64,000 nucleotides of DNA from Candidatus Pacearchaeota archaeon (lineage in GTDB: Bacteria; Patescibacteriota; Minisyncoccia; Minisyncoccales; Minisyncoccaceae), in NCBI GenBank assembly GCA_035404185.1, contig DAONGN010000001.1, positions 503,408 through 567,407 on the forward strand, in the 5' to 3' direction. The notes under the pieces are model-generated. The model was given only the letters and a program-made list of their open reading frames with translations. It ran no database searches and had not been told where the DNA came from. Position numbers and translations under genes: made by a program. This document shows positions 1 to 7,826 of this stretch, piece by piece (within the stretch, counting starts at the first letter, position 1; the number at the start of each line of letters is the position of its first letter).

Positions 1-2
1 TA

Positions 3-668
3 TTAAATAACGATAATATTGATTACAACGGAATATTGAATGGTCTATTTTCTTTAAATATTTCTTCAGATGCCAAAAAAATAGTTGATGACATACAATC
101 GCAAATAGCAAATAGATATAGCGAAGGCGGTATAACCTGTCTTGATGTTGTTAATCCAGTCTGTGGGAAAGATAATAAAGATTATGGTAATATTTGTGAA
201 GCAAAAAAAGTTGGAGTAGATGTTGCCTATAAAGGAAAATGTGGAACTTGTATTATGGAAGGAAAGGTTCTTACTGAAGGAAAAACATGCTGTCCTGAAT
301 ATAAGGTTTGTTCTAAGAGTGGCCAAAATATTTGTCAAAAATCTTGCGAAACAAGCAATCAAGATAATGAGAAGGTTGTCTGTACTGCACTTTGGGATCC
401 AGTTTGCGGAGTAAATAAAAAAACATACAGTAATGAATGTTTTAGTAAGGCAGCGGGAGTAAACATTAAATATAAAGGAGAATGTCAAAAAGAGACAAGC
501 GAAGTTGCCAATCCCGCTTCAGTTTTTTGTACACAGCAAGGATATACATTAGAGATGAGAAGTAACGATGATGGAAGTCAATACGGGGTTTGTATTTTTG
601 GTGAAGGGAAAGAGTGTGATGAATGGAAATTCTACAATAAAGAATGTGGAACAGAGTATATAAAATAA
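3..668 (+). CDS. Secreted-type Kazal domain protein with C-terminal DUF333-like domain (5' end outside window)
   Basis: Two cysteine-rich modules of Kazal serine-protease-inhibitor type are visible, each with a C-x(6)-P-V-C-G core followed by a Y-x-N/S-x-C element and a closing K-G-x-C. A DUF333-like tail follows (NPASVFC, then GGSQYGVC-like and ECDEW motifs). A start is possible at the TTG at 36, but the frame is open to the window edge, so the N-terminus, including any signal peptide, is probably missing. Kazal domains usually block serine proteases outside the cell; that role here is inferred from the fold. The neighbouring minus-strand chagasin-like gene would block cysteine proteases. 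The following gene on this strand starts 37 bases downstream with its own promoter. Confidence 0.75.
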   Translation, partial: LNNDNIDYNGILNGLFSLNISSDAKKIVDDIQSQIANRYSEGGITCLDVVNPVCGKDNKDYGNICEAKKVGVDVAYKGKCGTCIMEGKVLTEGKTCCPEYKVCSKSGQNICQKSCETSNQDNEKVVCTALWDPVCGVNKKTYSNECFSKAAGVNIKYKGECQKETSEVANPASVFCTQQGYTLEMRSNDDGSQYGVCIFGEGKECDEWKFYNKECGTEYIK

Positions 669-670
669 TA

Positions 671-699
671 TTGAACAAAAACCTAAACTTGTGTAGTAT
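671..699 (+). promoter_or_regulatory. Sigma70-like promoter giving a leaderless miaB-miaA mRNA
   Basis: A -35 box TTGAAC (671-676), a 17-base spacer and a -10 box TAGTAT (694-699) are followed six bases later by the ATG at 706. The expected start of transcription falls on the A of the start codon and there is no Shine-Dalgarno sequence, so the mRNA is probably leaderless. Confidence 0.6.
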
Positions 700-705
700 T
701 TACAT

Positions 706-2793
706 ATGAAATATCATATTATTACTTTTGGTTGCCAAATGAATAGATCTGATTCAGAAAGAATAGCTTCTGTCTTAGAAGGCTTGAATTACGAAGAAAC
801 CTTTAATCTGAAAGAGGCTGATTTGGTTGTAATAAACATGTGTTCTGTAAGGCAACCTGCGGTTGATCGAGTTTACGGACTAATTCCTCAATTTACTGCC
901 CTTAAAACGAAGAATAAGGGCTTTAAAACCATTCTGACTGGCTGTATTTTGAAACCAGAACGAACCAAATTAGCTGAGATTTTTGATTTTATATTAGACA
1001 AAGAATACCTAGACAAATGGCCAGAATTGCTAAAAGAAAAAGAAATAGAAGTGAAAAAATCTGATTACTTGAAAATAATTCCCAAGTATACAAATAAAAT
1101 ACAGGCCCTTGTTCCAATTTCTAATGGTTGTGATAACTTTTGTACTTACTGTGCTGTTCCCTTTACTCGTGGAAGGCTTATTTCCAGAAATTACAAAGAT
1201 ATATTAAAAGAAGTTAATAATTTAGTTACTAAAGGATATAAGGAAATTTGGCTTTTAGGAGAAAATGTCAATAGTTATAATTCCAAGGGAGTTAATTTTA
1301 GTAAATTGATAAAAGAAATTGATAAAATTCCGGAAAAGTTTTGGTTGCGTTTTACCAGTCCTCACCCTAAAGATTTTTCCGATGAACTGATTAAGACTTT
1401 AAAAAAAAGCAGTAAGTTTGTTCCCTATCTTAATTTGCCAGTTCAATCAGGAGACAATACTATCTTAAAAAAGATGAATCGACCATATACCAGAGAAAAG
1501 TATTTAGCTTTGATTAAAAAAATAAAGAAAGTTTTCAATAACAATATTAGTATTTCAACCGACATCATTGTTGGCTTTCCTGATGAAACAGAAAAGCAAT
1601 TTAAAAACAGTGAAAAATTAATGAGAGAAGTTCAATTTGATTTAGCTTTTATTTCTAAATATTCTCCACGTCCTCAATCTTTTTCTTGCGAAAAATTAAA
1701 AGATAACGTTTTAAAGAAAGATAAGACAAGAAGAGCTTTGTCTTTAAATAAAATATTGAAAGAGACTGCTTTAAAAAATAATCAAAAATTATTAAACAAA
1801 GAAGTGGATGTTTTAGTTCTAGAAAAAGAGAGTGATTATTGTAATGGCAGGACCGATCAAAACAAAGCGATAAGATTTAAATCAAATGAAGATTTATCAG
1901 GGAAATTTGTTAAAGTTAAAATAATAAAAGCTACGGCTTGGAATTTTGAAGGAATTTTAATTAAACCAAAATTAGTTGTTGTCTTGGGTCCTACTGCAAG
2001 CGGAAAAACAGATTTAGCGATTAATTTAGCTAAAAAATTTAATGGAGAAATAGTTAATGCTGATTCAAGAACAATATATAAAGGAATGGATATTGGAACA
2101 GCTAAGCCGAAAGATTTAAAAGGAATTCCTCATCACTTAATTGATATTATTTCTCCTAATGAAGATTTTAATGCTGCTCTATTTAAACAAGAAGCTATTA
2201 AAAAGATTGATGAGATTATAGAAAGAGGAAAACTTCCCATTTTGGTTGGCGGAACTGGATTATATATTAAATCGATAGTTGAAAACCTTGAATTTCCACA
2301 AATTAAAGCTGACGAAAAATTAAGAAAAAGATTAGAAAAGAAAACTACCGAAGAATTATTTGAAATGTATAAAGATTTAGACAAAGAGGGAGTAAAAAAA
2401 ATAGATAGTAATAATAAAAGAAGATTAATCAGAGCTATCGAAGTTTCTTTATTTTTAAAAGAATCTTTCTTTAAGGAAAGAAAAAAAGAGTCCGCATATG
2501 ACATTCTTCAAATCGGAATTAGAATTGATAAGAAAGAACTAGAGAAGAGGACTAGAAAAAGAGTTGATAAAATGATTAAACAAGGACTAGAAAAAGAAGT
2601 AAAGAAATTATTTAAAAAATATAGTTTCAGTATCCCTTCTATGCAAACTATTGGTTATCGTGAGTGGGAAGATTATTTTAATAAAAAAGAAAGTCTTGAA
2701 AATACTATTGAAAAAATAAAAACAAACACCATTAAGTTTGCTAAAAGACAAATGACCTGGTTTAAAAAAGATAAAAATATTAAATGGGTATAG
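706..2793 (+). CDS. miaB-miaA: Fused MiaB-MiaA: tRNA-A37 methylthiotransferase plus dimethylallyltransferase
   Basis: This 695-residue protein joins two enzymes that act in sequence on adenosine 37 of tRNA. Residues 1-415 are MiaB: an N-terminal UPF0004 domain (FGCQMNRSDSE), the radical-SAM cluster motif C-x3-C-x2-C near residues 142-149 (CDNFCTYC), and a TRAM domain near residues 360-415. Residues 420-695 are MiaA: P-loop GPTASGKT, the DSR and DIGTAKP motifs, GGTGLYIK and a C-terminal QTIGYREW. MiaA adds the isopentenyl group and MiaB then methylthiolates it, but the fusion places the second enzyme first. Both halves keep their catalytic motifs. The two genes are normally separate, and no stop or frameshift is visible at the junction. 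The start is set by the leaderless promoter. Confidence 0.93.
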   Translation: MKYHIITFGCQMNRSDSERIASVLEGLNYEETFNLKEADLVVINMCSVRQPAVDRVYGLIPQFTALKTKNKGFKTILTGCILKPERTKLAEIFDFILDKEYLDKWPELLKEKEIEVKKSDYLKIIPKYTNKIQALVPISNGCDNFCTYCAVPFTRGRLISRNYKDILKEVNNLVTKGYKEIWLLGENVNSYNSKGVNFSKLIKEIDKIPEKFWLRFTSPHPKDFSDELIKTLKKSSKFVPYLNLPVQSGDNTILKKMNRPYTREKYLALIKKIKKVFNNNISISTDIIVGFPDETEKQFKNSEKLMREVQFDLAFISKYSPRPQSFSCEKLKDNVLKKDKTRRALSLNKILKETALKNNQKLLNKEVDVLVLEKESDYCNGRTDQNKAIRFKSNEDLSGKFVKVKIIKATAWNFEGILIKPKLVVVLGPTASGKTDLAINLAKKFNGEIVNADSRTIYKGMDIGTAKPKDLKGIPHHLIDIISPNEDFNAALFKQEAIKKIDEIIERGKLPILVGGTGLYIKSIVENLEFPQIKADEKLRKRLEKKTTEELFEMYKDLDKEGVKKIDSNNKRRLIRAIEVSLFLKESFFKERKKESAYDILQIGIRIDKKELEKRTRKRVDKMIKQGLEKEVKKLFKKYSFSIPSMQTIGYREWEDYFNKKESLENTIEKIKTNTIKFAKRQMTWFKKDKNIKWV

Positions 2794-2840
2794 CATTTGG
2801 AAAAACCTTCTTGAGAGTTGCCTCCCAGCCACAATTTAAA

Positions 2841-2865
2841 AAGAGCCCTAAGGCTCATTTTAATT
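2841..2865. terminator. Bidirectional terminator between convergent genes
   Basis: GAGCC (2843-2847) and GGCTC (2852-2856) form a hairpin with loop CTAA. It is flanked by an A-run on the left and a T-rich run on the right, between the miaB-miaA stop and the stop of the convergent minus-strand gene. Confidence 0.6.
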
Positions 2866-3051
2866 TTATTTTTGTGGTTTTTCGTGATTTTCTCCACAGC
2901 AGCACTTCCCTCTTTCTTTACAAATAATTCCTAGTCCGACAGCTATTAAAAGACATGGCCAAACAAATTGCCAAACACTTATAGTAATAATGCCTAAACT
3001 TTGTAATAAAAAGGCCAAACCGATAATTACAATGATAATTCCAATAATCAT
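2866..3051 (-). CDS. Small two-TM membrane protein, DUF5668/LiaI-LiaF-like
   Basis: This 61-residue protein has two hydrophobic helices separated by a short turn (about residues 1-20 and 26-44). The second carries the W-P-C-L-L-I-A-V-G-L-G pattern of the DUF5668/LiaF-like membrane region. The C-terminus is a cysteine cluster (CKERGKCCCGENH) that could bind metal or be oxidised. The family is common as a short stand-alone membrane protein and its function is not established. It lies convergent to miaB-miaA. Confidence 0.55.
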   Translation of the reverse strand: MIIGIIIVIIGLAFLLQSLGIITISVWQFVWPCLLIAVGLGIICKERGKCCCGENHEKPQK

Positions 3052-3146
3052 ATTTTTGAATTAAATTTAATTAACGACCTTTTGTTAAGTATATTATATA
3101 TGGAAAAGTAAAAAGTGTAAACGAAAATTGTTACAAAATTTAATAA

Positions 3147-3875
3147 CTATTTTGCTATATTAATACTTCCATATAGCGTCTGTAAAAATCTAATTAAAAC
3201 TATAAGTAGTTCATTTCTATTCATCTGACTTAATGGTTTATCCAGAGTCAATGATCCAATTTTTAAATTATTATTTGGTTGCGCTAAAGCAGAACAACTT
3301 GAAGTCATGGATCCAGTACAACTCCAAAACCAAGGACCAGAACCAGTAATATTTGAAGCTGTTCCAGTCAAACAAAGATTGATTGTCGGAATACTGGAAA
3401 AAGTCATTCCATTAGCAGAACCACAGACACCATTAATAGAAACTGCAGAAATATTAATATTATAATAATTTATTTGTGCAGGTTGGATTGACTCCCACGG
3501 TCTACTGTAGGTTGCAGTAATTTTAACTGTTCCTGTTTTTAGAGCACTAAAATTATAACTTGTTGTCTGTCCGCATCCAACCCCTATCATATCAATACCT
3601 TCACTAGATACTGGAGGACAAAGCGATACTGAGTTGGAAGAATCGAGATTAAGAAATGATGTATCGTAACTTAAATTCCATTGATATCCAGTGCTTGCAT
3701 TGCCATCCAGAGAAATAGAAAACCTATCACCAACTAAAATTTGTGCATTACAACCATTAACTCCGTTAGTGCAAGAAAGAACTGGATAATTAGTACTATC
3801 TGTCGCTAAAACAAAACCCGTGATAGATAATAACATCCCTAGACACATCATACAAACAATAAAATTTTTATTCAT
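3147..3875 (-). CDS. Secreted chagasin-like (I42) cysteine-protease inhibitor with a 'GVCG' repeat unit
   Basis: A 24-residue signal peptide precedes a domain with the three chagasin-family loops: N-x-S-T-G-Y-x-W, a G-V-G-C-G stretch, and RPWE. In the family these loops fill the active site of papain-like proteases. A second module of about 50 residues (NGVCGSANG ... GSGPWFWSC) follows. The same module occurs seven times in the pilin-like protein at 60056-62281. The last 40 residues include a predicted helix. The gene sits 18 bases downstream of the glycine-rich pilin-like gene and is probably co-transcribed. Inhibitor function is inferred from the loops. Confidence 0.75.
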   Translation of the reverse strand: MNKNFIVCMMCLGMLLSITGFVLATDSTNYPVLSCTNGVNGCNAQILVGDRFSISLDGNASTGYQWNLSYDTSFLNLDSSNSVSLCPPVSSEGIDMIGVGCGQTTSYNFSALKTGTVKITATYSRPWESIQPAQINYYNINISAVSINGVCGSANGMTFSSIPTINLCLTGTASNITGSGPWFWSCTGSMTSSCSALAQPNNNLKIGSLTLDKPLSQMNRNELLIVLIRFLQTLYGSINIAK

Positions 3876-3893
3876 ATATCTTTATTATCAATT

Positions 3894-5132
3894 TTATGGG
3901 TGCGTATATCGGAAAATAACAACACCAGAGCCACCAGTTCCTCCAATATATCCAGGACCAGCACCTCCACCACCACCCCCACCAAAACCATCTGTTCCAT
4001 TTAAACCGTTATTATAAGTTATTGTTCCATTAGCCCCACCACCATTTCCACCCACTGCAATATGGATAGCATTGAAACCAACCATTCCGCCACCGCCGCC
4101 AGCATAATAAATTGAGGATCCAGTTATATCAGATTGTAGTCCTATTCCACCATCACCTCCACTTTCATAATCTCCAGCAGATCCTACTCCACCAGCACCA
4201 CCACCTCCTCCTCCAGCTTGTTCACTACCACCCCAAGTTACTTCTCCGTCTCCTCCTGCATATCCTTGTCCAGAGATAGCATCACCAGCATACCTTTGAG
4301 TGTCTCCATCAGAACCTCCGCCACCACCAGAACCACCAATACTTCCATCATCAGAATTAGCTCCACCAGCACCACCACCACTTGCCGTAATACTTGAAAA
4401 TGTGGAACTTTCTCCGTTATTATCAGAGGTACCACCGGCTCCAACAATTATAGAAGCTGAACCAGAGACTGAAATATTGCCTGTGAGAAAACCGCCGCCA
4501 CCACCACCTCCGCCAAGGTAGTAACCGCCTCCTCCTCCACCACCAACTACAAGATATCTAACTGAAGTAACTCCGCTAGGAACAGTCCAAGAAGTTGTTC
4601 CCGTTGTTGTTCCAGTCAAAACACATTTGCAGTATGCCTCAGTAGAACTGATTATCCCTTCTGTACAAGTTACATCAGCGTTACTAGCTGCCGCACAAGT
4701 ACTTTCATACGAAGAAGCCTCTATGCTAAATCCAGTTGAAGCAGTATACGAATAAGTTGTTGAATTAGACAAAGTCGAATTAACAGTAAAATCAGTTCCG
4801 TCTGAAATATAAGTATAATATCCTCCAGAGACAGTATCGACAGGAAGATTAGGAAGTATCGGAGCAAGAGCTGAGGCGAGAACCGTACATCTATTGGTGG
4901 TACCAACTGGACCAATATTGCATTCATCTTCTTGAATAGGATACTCCCCAGTAGAGTTTTGAGTTTTGTAATAAACGATAGCCTTTCTTACCGTATCAAT
5001 GTCTACTTTTCTTTTAGTGTCATTGGCTGAATCAATAGCCCAATTCAAGTTAACGATAACAATACTGGAAAGAATTCCAATAATTGCTATTACGACTAAT
5101 ACTTCGATTAATGTGAAAGCTTTTCTATTCAT
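3894..5132 (-). CDS. Type IV pilin-like protein with a long glycine-rich domain
   Basis: The N-terminus has a prepilin-peptidase site (basic leader, then K-AFTLIEVLVVIAIIGIL) and the hydrophobic helix of type II/IV pseudopilins, followed by an alpha-beta head to about residue 170. The remainder starts with WTVPSGVTSVRYLVVGGGGGG and is a glycine-rich sheet-like domain ending in VVIFRY, typical of the glycine-rich domain of secreted adhesins and phage tail proteins. It probably acts on the cell surface as a minor pilin or adhesin. The coding sequence is visibly CCA/CCT-rich on the plus strand, so the plus-strand open frames across it are shadows. Confidence 0.75.
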   Translation of the reverse strand: MNRKAFTLIEVLVVIAIIGILSSIVIVNLNWAIDSANDTKRKVDIDTVRKAIVYYKTQNSTGEYPIQEDECNIGPVGTTNRCTVLASALAPILPNLPVDTVSGGYYTYISDGTDFTVNSTLSNSTTYSYTASTGFSIEASSYESTCAAASNADVTCTEGIISSTEAYCKCVLTGTTTGTTSWTVPSGVTSVRYLVVGGGGGGGYYLGGGGGGGGFLTGNISVSGSASIIVGAGGTSDNNGESSTFSSITASGGGAGGANSDDGSIGGSGGGGGSDGDTQRYAGDAISGQGYAGGDGEVTWGGSEQAGGGGGGAGGVGSAGDYESGGDGGIGLQSDITGSSIYYAGGGGGMVGFNAIHIAVGGNGGGANGTITYNNGLNGTDGFGGGGGGGAGPGYIGGTGGSGVVIFRYTHP

Positions 5133-5205
5133 TATTTTAATTTTTTATTAAATCTATTTTAACAATAAAAAAGAAAAAAGAAAAGATTAAACAATTAAAT
5201 CTGTT

Positions 5206-6249
5206 TTATTTAGTCCAAGTATTCCCTCCATCTAAAGATTTAAAATTTACTTTATTAGTATTATTTGTTTCTATTAGTACATTAATAATATTTGAATTAT
5301 TAGGATCAATTGACAAAGACTTTATTCCAAAAAGAATATCTACTTGATTAATAATTCCTTTTGAAATATCTATCCAATTTTCACCGGCATCCGTTGATTT
5401 TAATAAATCAATATCCATATCATCTGCCATCATATTGCCCGAAACATCACCTGCATAGATAATGTTAGAATCTTTAGGGTCAACCGCATAGATAATTTCT
5501 CCCTTATATTGTTTTAGTATTTCTTTCCAGGTCTTTCCATTATCTTCAGATTTATATAACCTTCCAGTTAAATCAGAACCATTAAAGTCTTTTTTATAAA
5601 TAACACTATTAGAGGATGTAGAGATAAATTTAAAAGTAAAAAGTATTTGATTAAAATTTTTAATACAATCTTGTTCTATTGTATTGCCAAGTCCCCTATT
5701 GCGACCGATACGAAAACTTTTATCATTAGACTCAAAATATACCGCTTCTGTTAATCCTGCTCCTGATGGATTCCTAGTTAATCTAACACTATCCACACCA
5801 TCTATTTCTATGTGAGTTTTTACATATCCTCTTTTTAATAAATCTGCTATTTCAGATTCATTAGATCCTGATTGGCTAATTATACTTACTGCACAGTAAT
5901 TATTACTATCTACTGATTTTCCAGCTCCAAAATCTACACTATCCCATCCTTTAAATGGAGATTCCCAGTCAGAAGGATATTTTATCTCAAAACCGTATTC
6001 GTTTTTTGTGTATGTTTTCCAATTTATCATTTCATCTGCTTTTGCTTCTGGACAATTTGCGAATTCACAATTAGGACCGGATCGCTCAACTAATGATCCA
6101 TCGGAACAAATTTTTGTTTCTTCGGTGCAAGCTGTTTGTTTTGTTAATTGTTTATTTATTAAATAATAACCAGTTCCTCCGATTCCAACTAAAATTAAAA
6201 TTATTAAAGCAATTATAATAGGAGCAAATCCTTTTTGATTTATATTCAT
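5206..6249 (-). CDS. Membrane-anchored protein with PsbP-like and Asp-box (BNR) domains
   Basis: An N-terminal helix (about residues 10-31) anchors the protein. A cysteine-rich linker (CSDGSLVERSGPNCEF type) follows, then a region beginning YEIKYPSDW-like that resembles the PsbP/PsbP-like fold found in many CPR surface proteins. Residues 220-347 contain three Asp-box signatures, S-x-D-x-G-x-x-W (SEDNGKTW, STDAGENW, SLDGGNTW), seen in beta-propeller sialidase/sortilin-like proteins. Three boxes are too few for a whole propeller, so the fold may be partial or completed by other strands. It probably acts outside the membrane; substrate unknown. Confidence 0.6.
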   Translation of the reverse strand: MNINQKGFAPIIIALIILILVGIGGTGYYLINKQLTKQTACTEETKICSDGSLVERSGPNCEFANCPEAKADEMINWKTYTKNEYGFEIKYPSDWESPFKGWDSVDFGAGKSVDSNNYCAVSIISQSGSNESEIADLLKRGYVKTHIEIDGVDSVRLTRNPSGAGLTEAVYFESNDKSFRIGRNRGLGNTIEQDCIKNFNQILFTFKFISTSSNSVIYKKDFNGSDLTGRLYKSEDNGKTWKEILKQYKGEIIYAVDPKDSNIIYAGDVSGNMMADDMDIDLLKSTDAGENWIDISKGIINQVDILFGIKSLSIDPNNSNIINVLIETNNTNKVNFKSLDGGNTWTK

Positions 6250-6295
6250 GTTTATTGATTTATTAATCTTAAAAATATCATATCATATAAAGAAA

Positions 6296-6317
6296 AAACC
6301 GACAAAAGAGTCGGTTT
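6296..6317 (-). terminator. Hairpin terminator (AAACCGAC type)
   Basis: AAACCGAC (6296-6303) pairs with GTCGGTTT (6310-6317), with a T-run on the minus strand. The same hairpin sequence recurs at 21281-21300 and 21496-21511. In all three places it lies a few bases before a tRNA-end-like repeat. Confidence 0.6.
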
Positions 6318-6320
6318 AAT

Positions 6321-6378
6321 TTTGCAGGGGCTCGTGGAGGACGTTAGAACCATTGTAATGTTAAATTATATATAAAAA
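6321..6378. repeat. tRNA-3'-end-like intergenic repeat, copy A (divergent)
   Basis: The sequence GGGGCTCGTGGAGGACG...AGAACC is a diverged member of a family whose consensus reads like the reverse complement of a tRNA T-arm and acceptor strand. It shares the tail TTAAATTATATATAAA with copy B at 6728. It bounds the single-gene unit 6459-6683. Confidence 0.45.
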
Positions 6379-6380
6379 AA

Positions 6381-6424
6381 GACGGGGCGATAAGCTATCC
6401 TTAGGATAAAATATCAACCCCTTT
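6381..6424 (-). terminator. Terminator for the 6459-6683 gene
   Basis: GGGG (6384-6387) pairs with CCCC (6418-6421). Nested inner pairs include a TATCC/GGATA hairpin. On the minus strand the hairpin is followed by GTC and a run of seven T. Confidence 0.6.
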
Positions 6425-6458
6425 GTTCATGTCTATTTATTTTTTTCTAAATAGACAA

Positions 6459-6683
6459 CTAGTTTTTGGGAGGACTAAATGTACCCTGTTTGGTTTGGGT
6501 ATTGTAGTTCCCAGTAGCTCCCCTTTTTGTTACGAAGTTGAAAGAGTTTCCGCTTCCATCTTCGTATTCCAACCGATTAATGATTAATGGTTGGTTTTTT
6601 CCTTCCAGCATTACGATAATTCGCTGGCGTTCCCCGAAAGCCTTTAAAAGGCTTTCTTTGTTTGGCCCATCAGTGATTTCCAT
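6459..6683 (-). CDS. Hypothetical 74-residue protein
   Basis: The start at 6683 (MEITDGPNKE) is chosen because it has an AAGG ribosome-binding sequence, and because the upstream in-frame ATG lies inside the promoter. The product is soluble and beta-rich in appearance (RIIVMLEGKNQPLIINRLEY), with no motif I recognise. It has its own promoter and terminator and is bounded on both sides by tRNA-end-like repeats, so it looks like a self-contained inserted unit. Confidence 0.5.
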   Translation of the reverse strand: MEITDGPNKESLLKAFGERQRIIVMLEGKNQPLIINRLEYEDGSGNSFNFVTKRGATGNYNTQTKQGTFSPPKN

Positions 6684-6696
6684 TTTGACCTTTTTA

Positions 6697-6725
6697 ATTA
6701 TGTAAAATATTAAATATTCTGTCAA
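6697..6725 (-). promoter_or_regulatory. Promoter for the 6459-6683 gene
   Basis: On the minus strand TTGACA (6720-6725), a 17-base spacer and CATAAT (6697-6702) precede the AAGG and ATG of the 74-residue gene. Confidence 0.6.
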
Positions 6726-6727
6726 AT

Positions 6728-6780
6728 ACAGGGGCGCTGGGACGAACTTGGAATCTTTTTAAGGTTGAATTATATATAAA
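6728..6780. repeat. tRNA-3'-end-like intergenic repeat, copy B
   Basis: It reads GGGGCGCTGGGACGAACTTG followed by GAATC and a T-run, then the same AATTATATATAAA tail as copy A. It separates the single-gene units 6459-6683 and 6804-7595. Confidence 0.55.
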
Positions 6781-6814
6781 AATCCGCATAAGTAAAAATG
6801 TAATTAAGCGGATT
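6781..6814 (-). terminator. Terminator overlapping the end of the zinc-ribbon repeat gene
   Basis: AATCCGC (6781-6787) pairs with GCGGATT (6808-6814), and on the minus strand a T-run follows. The 3' arm overlaps the stop codon of the 6804-7595 gene. Confidence 0.6.
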
Positions 6815-7595
6815 GGGCTAATGATTTTCTATGTCGGTATCTGTTCTTGGCATCGCAGTTTTTACAAATTGGCCTATTGTCGCTAGTTCGAGCGTGTACG
6901 CTTTTTAATTTTCCGCAATTAGAACAAACTTCGTATTTAGAAGAGTCATTTTCGCGGTTTTTCGAATAGCAACAATCACAGATCGGTTCGCCAAGATTAT
7001 TATAGGCAACTACCAATCTTGTTCTTCCACATTCAGAACAGATTTTATGTTTGGAAGTGTCGTGTCGGTGTTTTTTTCCGTAACAAATACTGCAAAGAAT
7101 TAAACCAGATTTGTCGCGATAGGCTACCGGCCTTTTTCTCCCGCACTCAGAGCAGATTTCACGATTAGAGTGATTTTTGTGGAAGCAATTTCCACAAATC
7201 GGCTTGCTATCATTATCACGAGCAGCTACCGGCCTTTTTCTCCCGCACTCAGAGCAAACTTCATGTAGAGAGAGGTCGTGATAACGATGTTTACTGTGGC
7301 AAGAGGTACAAATTGATTTACCGTCCTTACGATTTACTATTCTGCCTATTTTCCCGCACTCGGAGCAATAGTCAAGATAGGTTTTTTCTAAATCCATACA
7401 ACAATTAAGACAAACTGGCTTGTTGTCTTCTGTGCGAAGAGCAACTAGTTTTATTTTTCCACATTCAGAGCAAGCCTCCTTTCGATTTTTTCGGTAACAA
7501 GTTTTGCAAATTGGTTTTCCAGATTCTATACTGAAAATCAATCTGTTTTTTCCACATTCGGTACAAACAGCGAAGATTACAGGTACTTTTTTCAT
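6804..7595 (-). CDS. Protein of seven tandem four-cysteine zinc-ribbon-like repeats
   Basis: The whole 263-residue chain is seven repeats of about 35 residues with the pattern C-S-E-C-G-K/R ... P-I/V-C-x-x-C, linked by basic H/K/R/N-rich segments. Each repeat could bind one zinc ion. The repeats resemble the short CxxCG...CxxC modules of some nucleic-acid-binding proteins, so nucleic-acid binding is an inference. The start at 7595 has GGAGG seven bases upstream; the earlier in-frame ATG lies close to the promoter. It is GC-richer than its neighbours, has its own promoter and terminator, and lies between two tRNA-end-like repeats. Confidence 0.6.
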   Translation of the reverse strand: MKKVPVIFAVCTECGKNRLIFSIESGKPICKTCYRKNRKEACSECGKIKLVALRTEDNKPVCLNCCMDLEKTYLDYCSECGKIGRIVNRKDGKSICTSCHSKHRYHDLSLHEVCSECGRKRPVAARDNDSKPICGNCFHKNHSNREICSECGRKRPVAYRDKSGLILCSICYGKKHRHDTSKHKICSECGRTRLVVAYNNLGEPICDCCYSKNRENDSSKYEVCSNCGKLKSVHARTSDNRPICKNCDAKNRYRHRKSLAQSA

Positions 7596-7652
7596 AGAGA
7601 ATCCTCCATTGTCAATGATCAATAAGAATAAAATTTCTTTTGAGATGTTTAT

Positions 7653-7681
7653 ATAATACAATAATAATTGTATTTAGTCAA
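7653..7681 (-). promoter_or_regulatory. Promoter for the zinc-ribbon repeat gene
   Basis: On the minus strand TTGACT (7676-7681), a 17-base spacer and TATTAT (7653-7658) lie about 58 bases upstream of the chosen start. From there to the gatB terminator (about 7682-7774) I see no gene. Confidence 0.6.
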
Positions 7682-7774
7682 TGGCATGTGGTAATGTGCA
7701 CACACATACGACGGTTTTTTAAAAACCATAGAAATATATAAAAAGTTCCTGTGTCCTGTCGCGGTCACAATAAA

Positions 7775-7795
7775 AAGCCTTACAGAATAAGGCTT
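7775..7795 (-). terminator. gatB terminator
   Basis: AAGCCTTA (7775-7782) and TAAGGCTT (7788-7795) form an 8-bp stem, followed on the minus strand by a T-run. Confidence 0.75.
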
Positions 7796-7802
7796 CCTAA
7801 TT

Positions 7803-7826
7803 TGTAGGGGCAAAAGGATTCGAACT
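7803..7826. repeat. tRNA 3'-end fragment abutting the gatB stop codon, copy G
   Basis: Read on the minus strand, TTCGAATCC followed by a short stretch and GCCCCTACA is a T-loop plus acceptor strand without the 5' half of a tRNA. It begins at the gatB stop codon. It may be a remnant of a tRNA gene or a recombination product. Confidence 0.5.

Noticed and set aside
3820..4521. Proline-rich plus-strand frames opposite the glycine-rich pilin
   Set aside because: Proline codons are the complement of the glycine codons of the real gene; no start signals.
7595..7661. Longer start of the zinc-ribbon repeat gene at 7661
   Set aside because: It would begin next to the -10 box with no ribosome-binding sequence, whereas GGAGG precedes the start at 7595.
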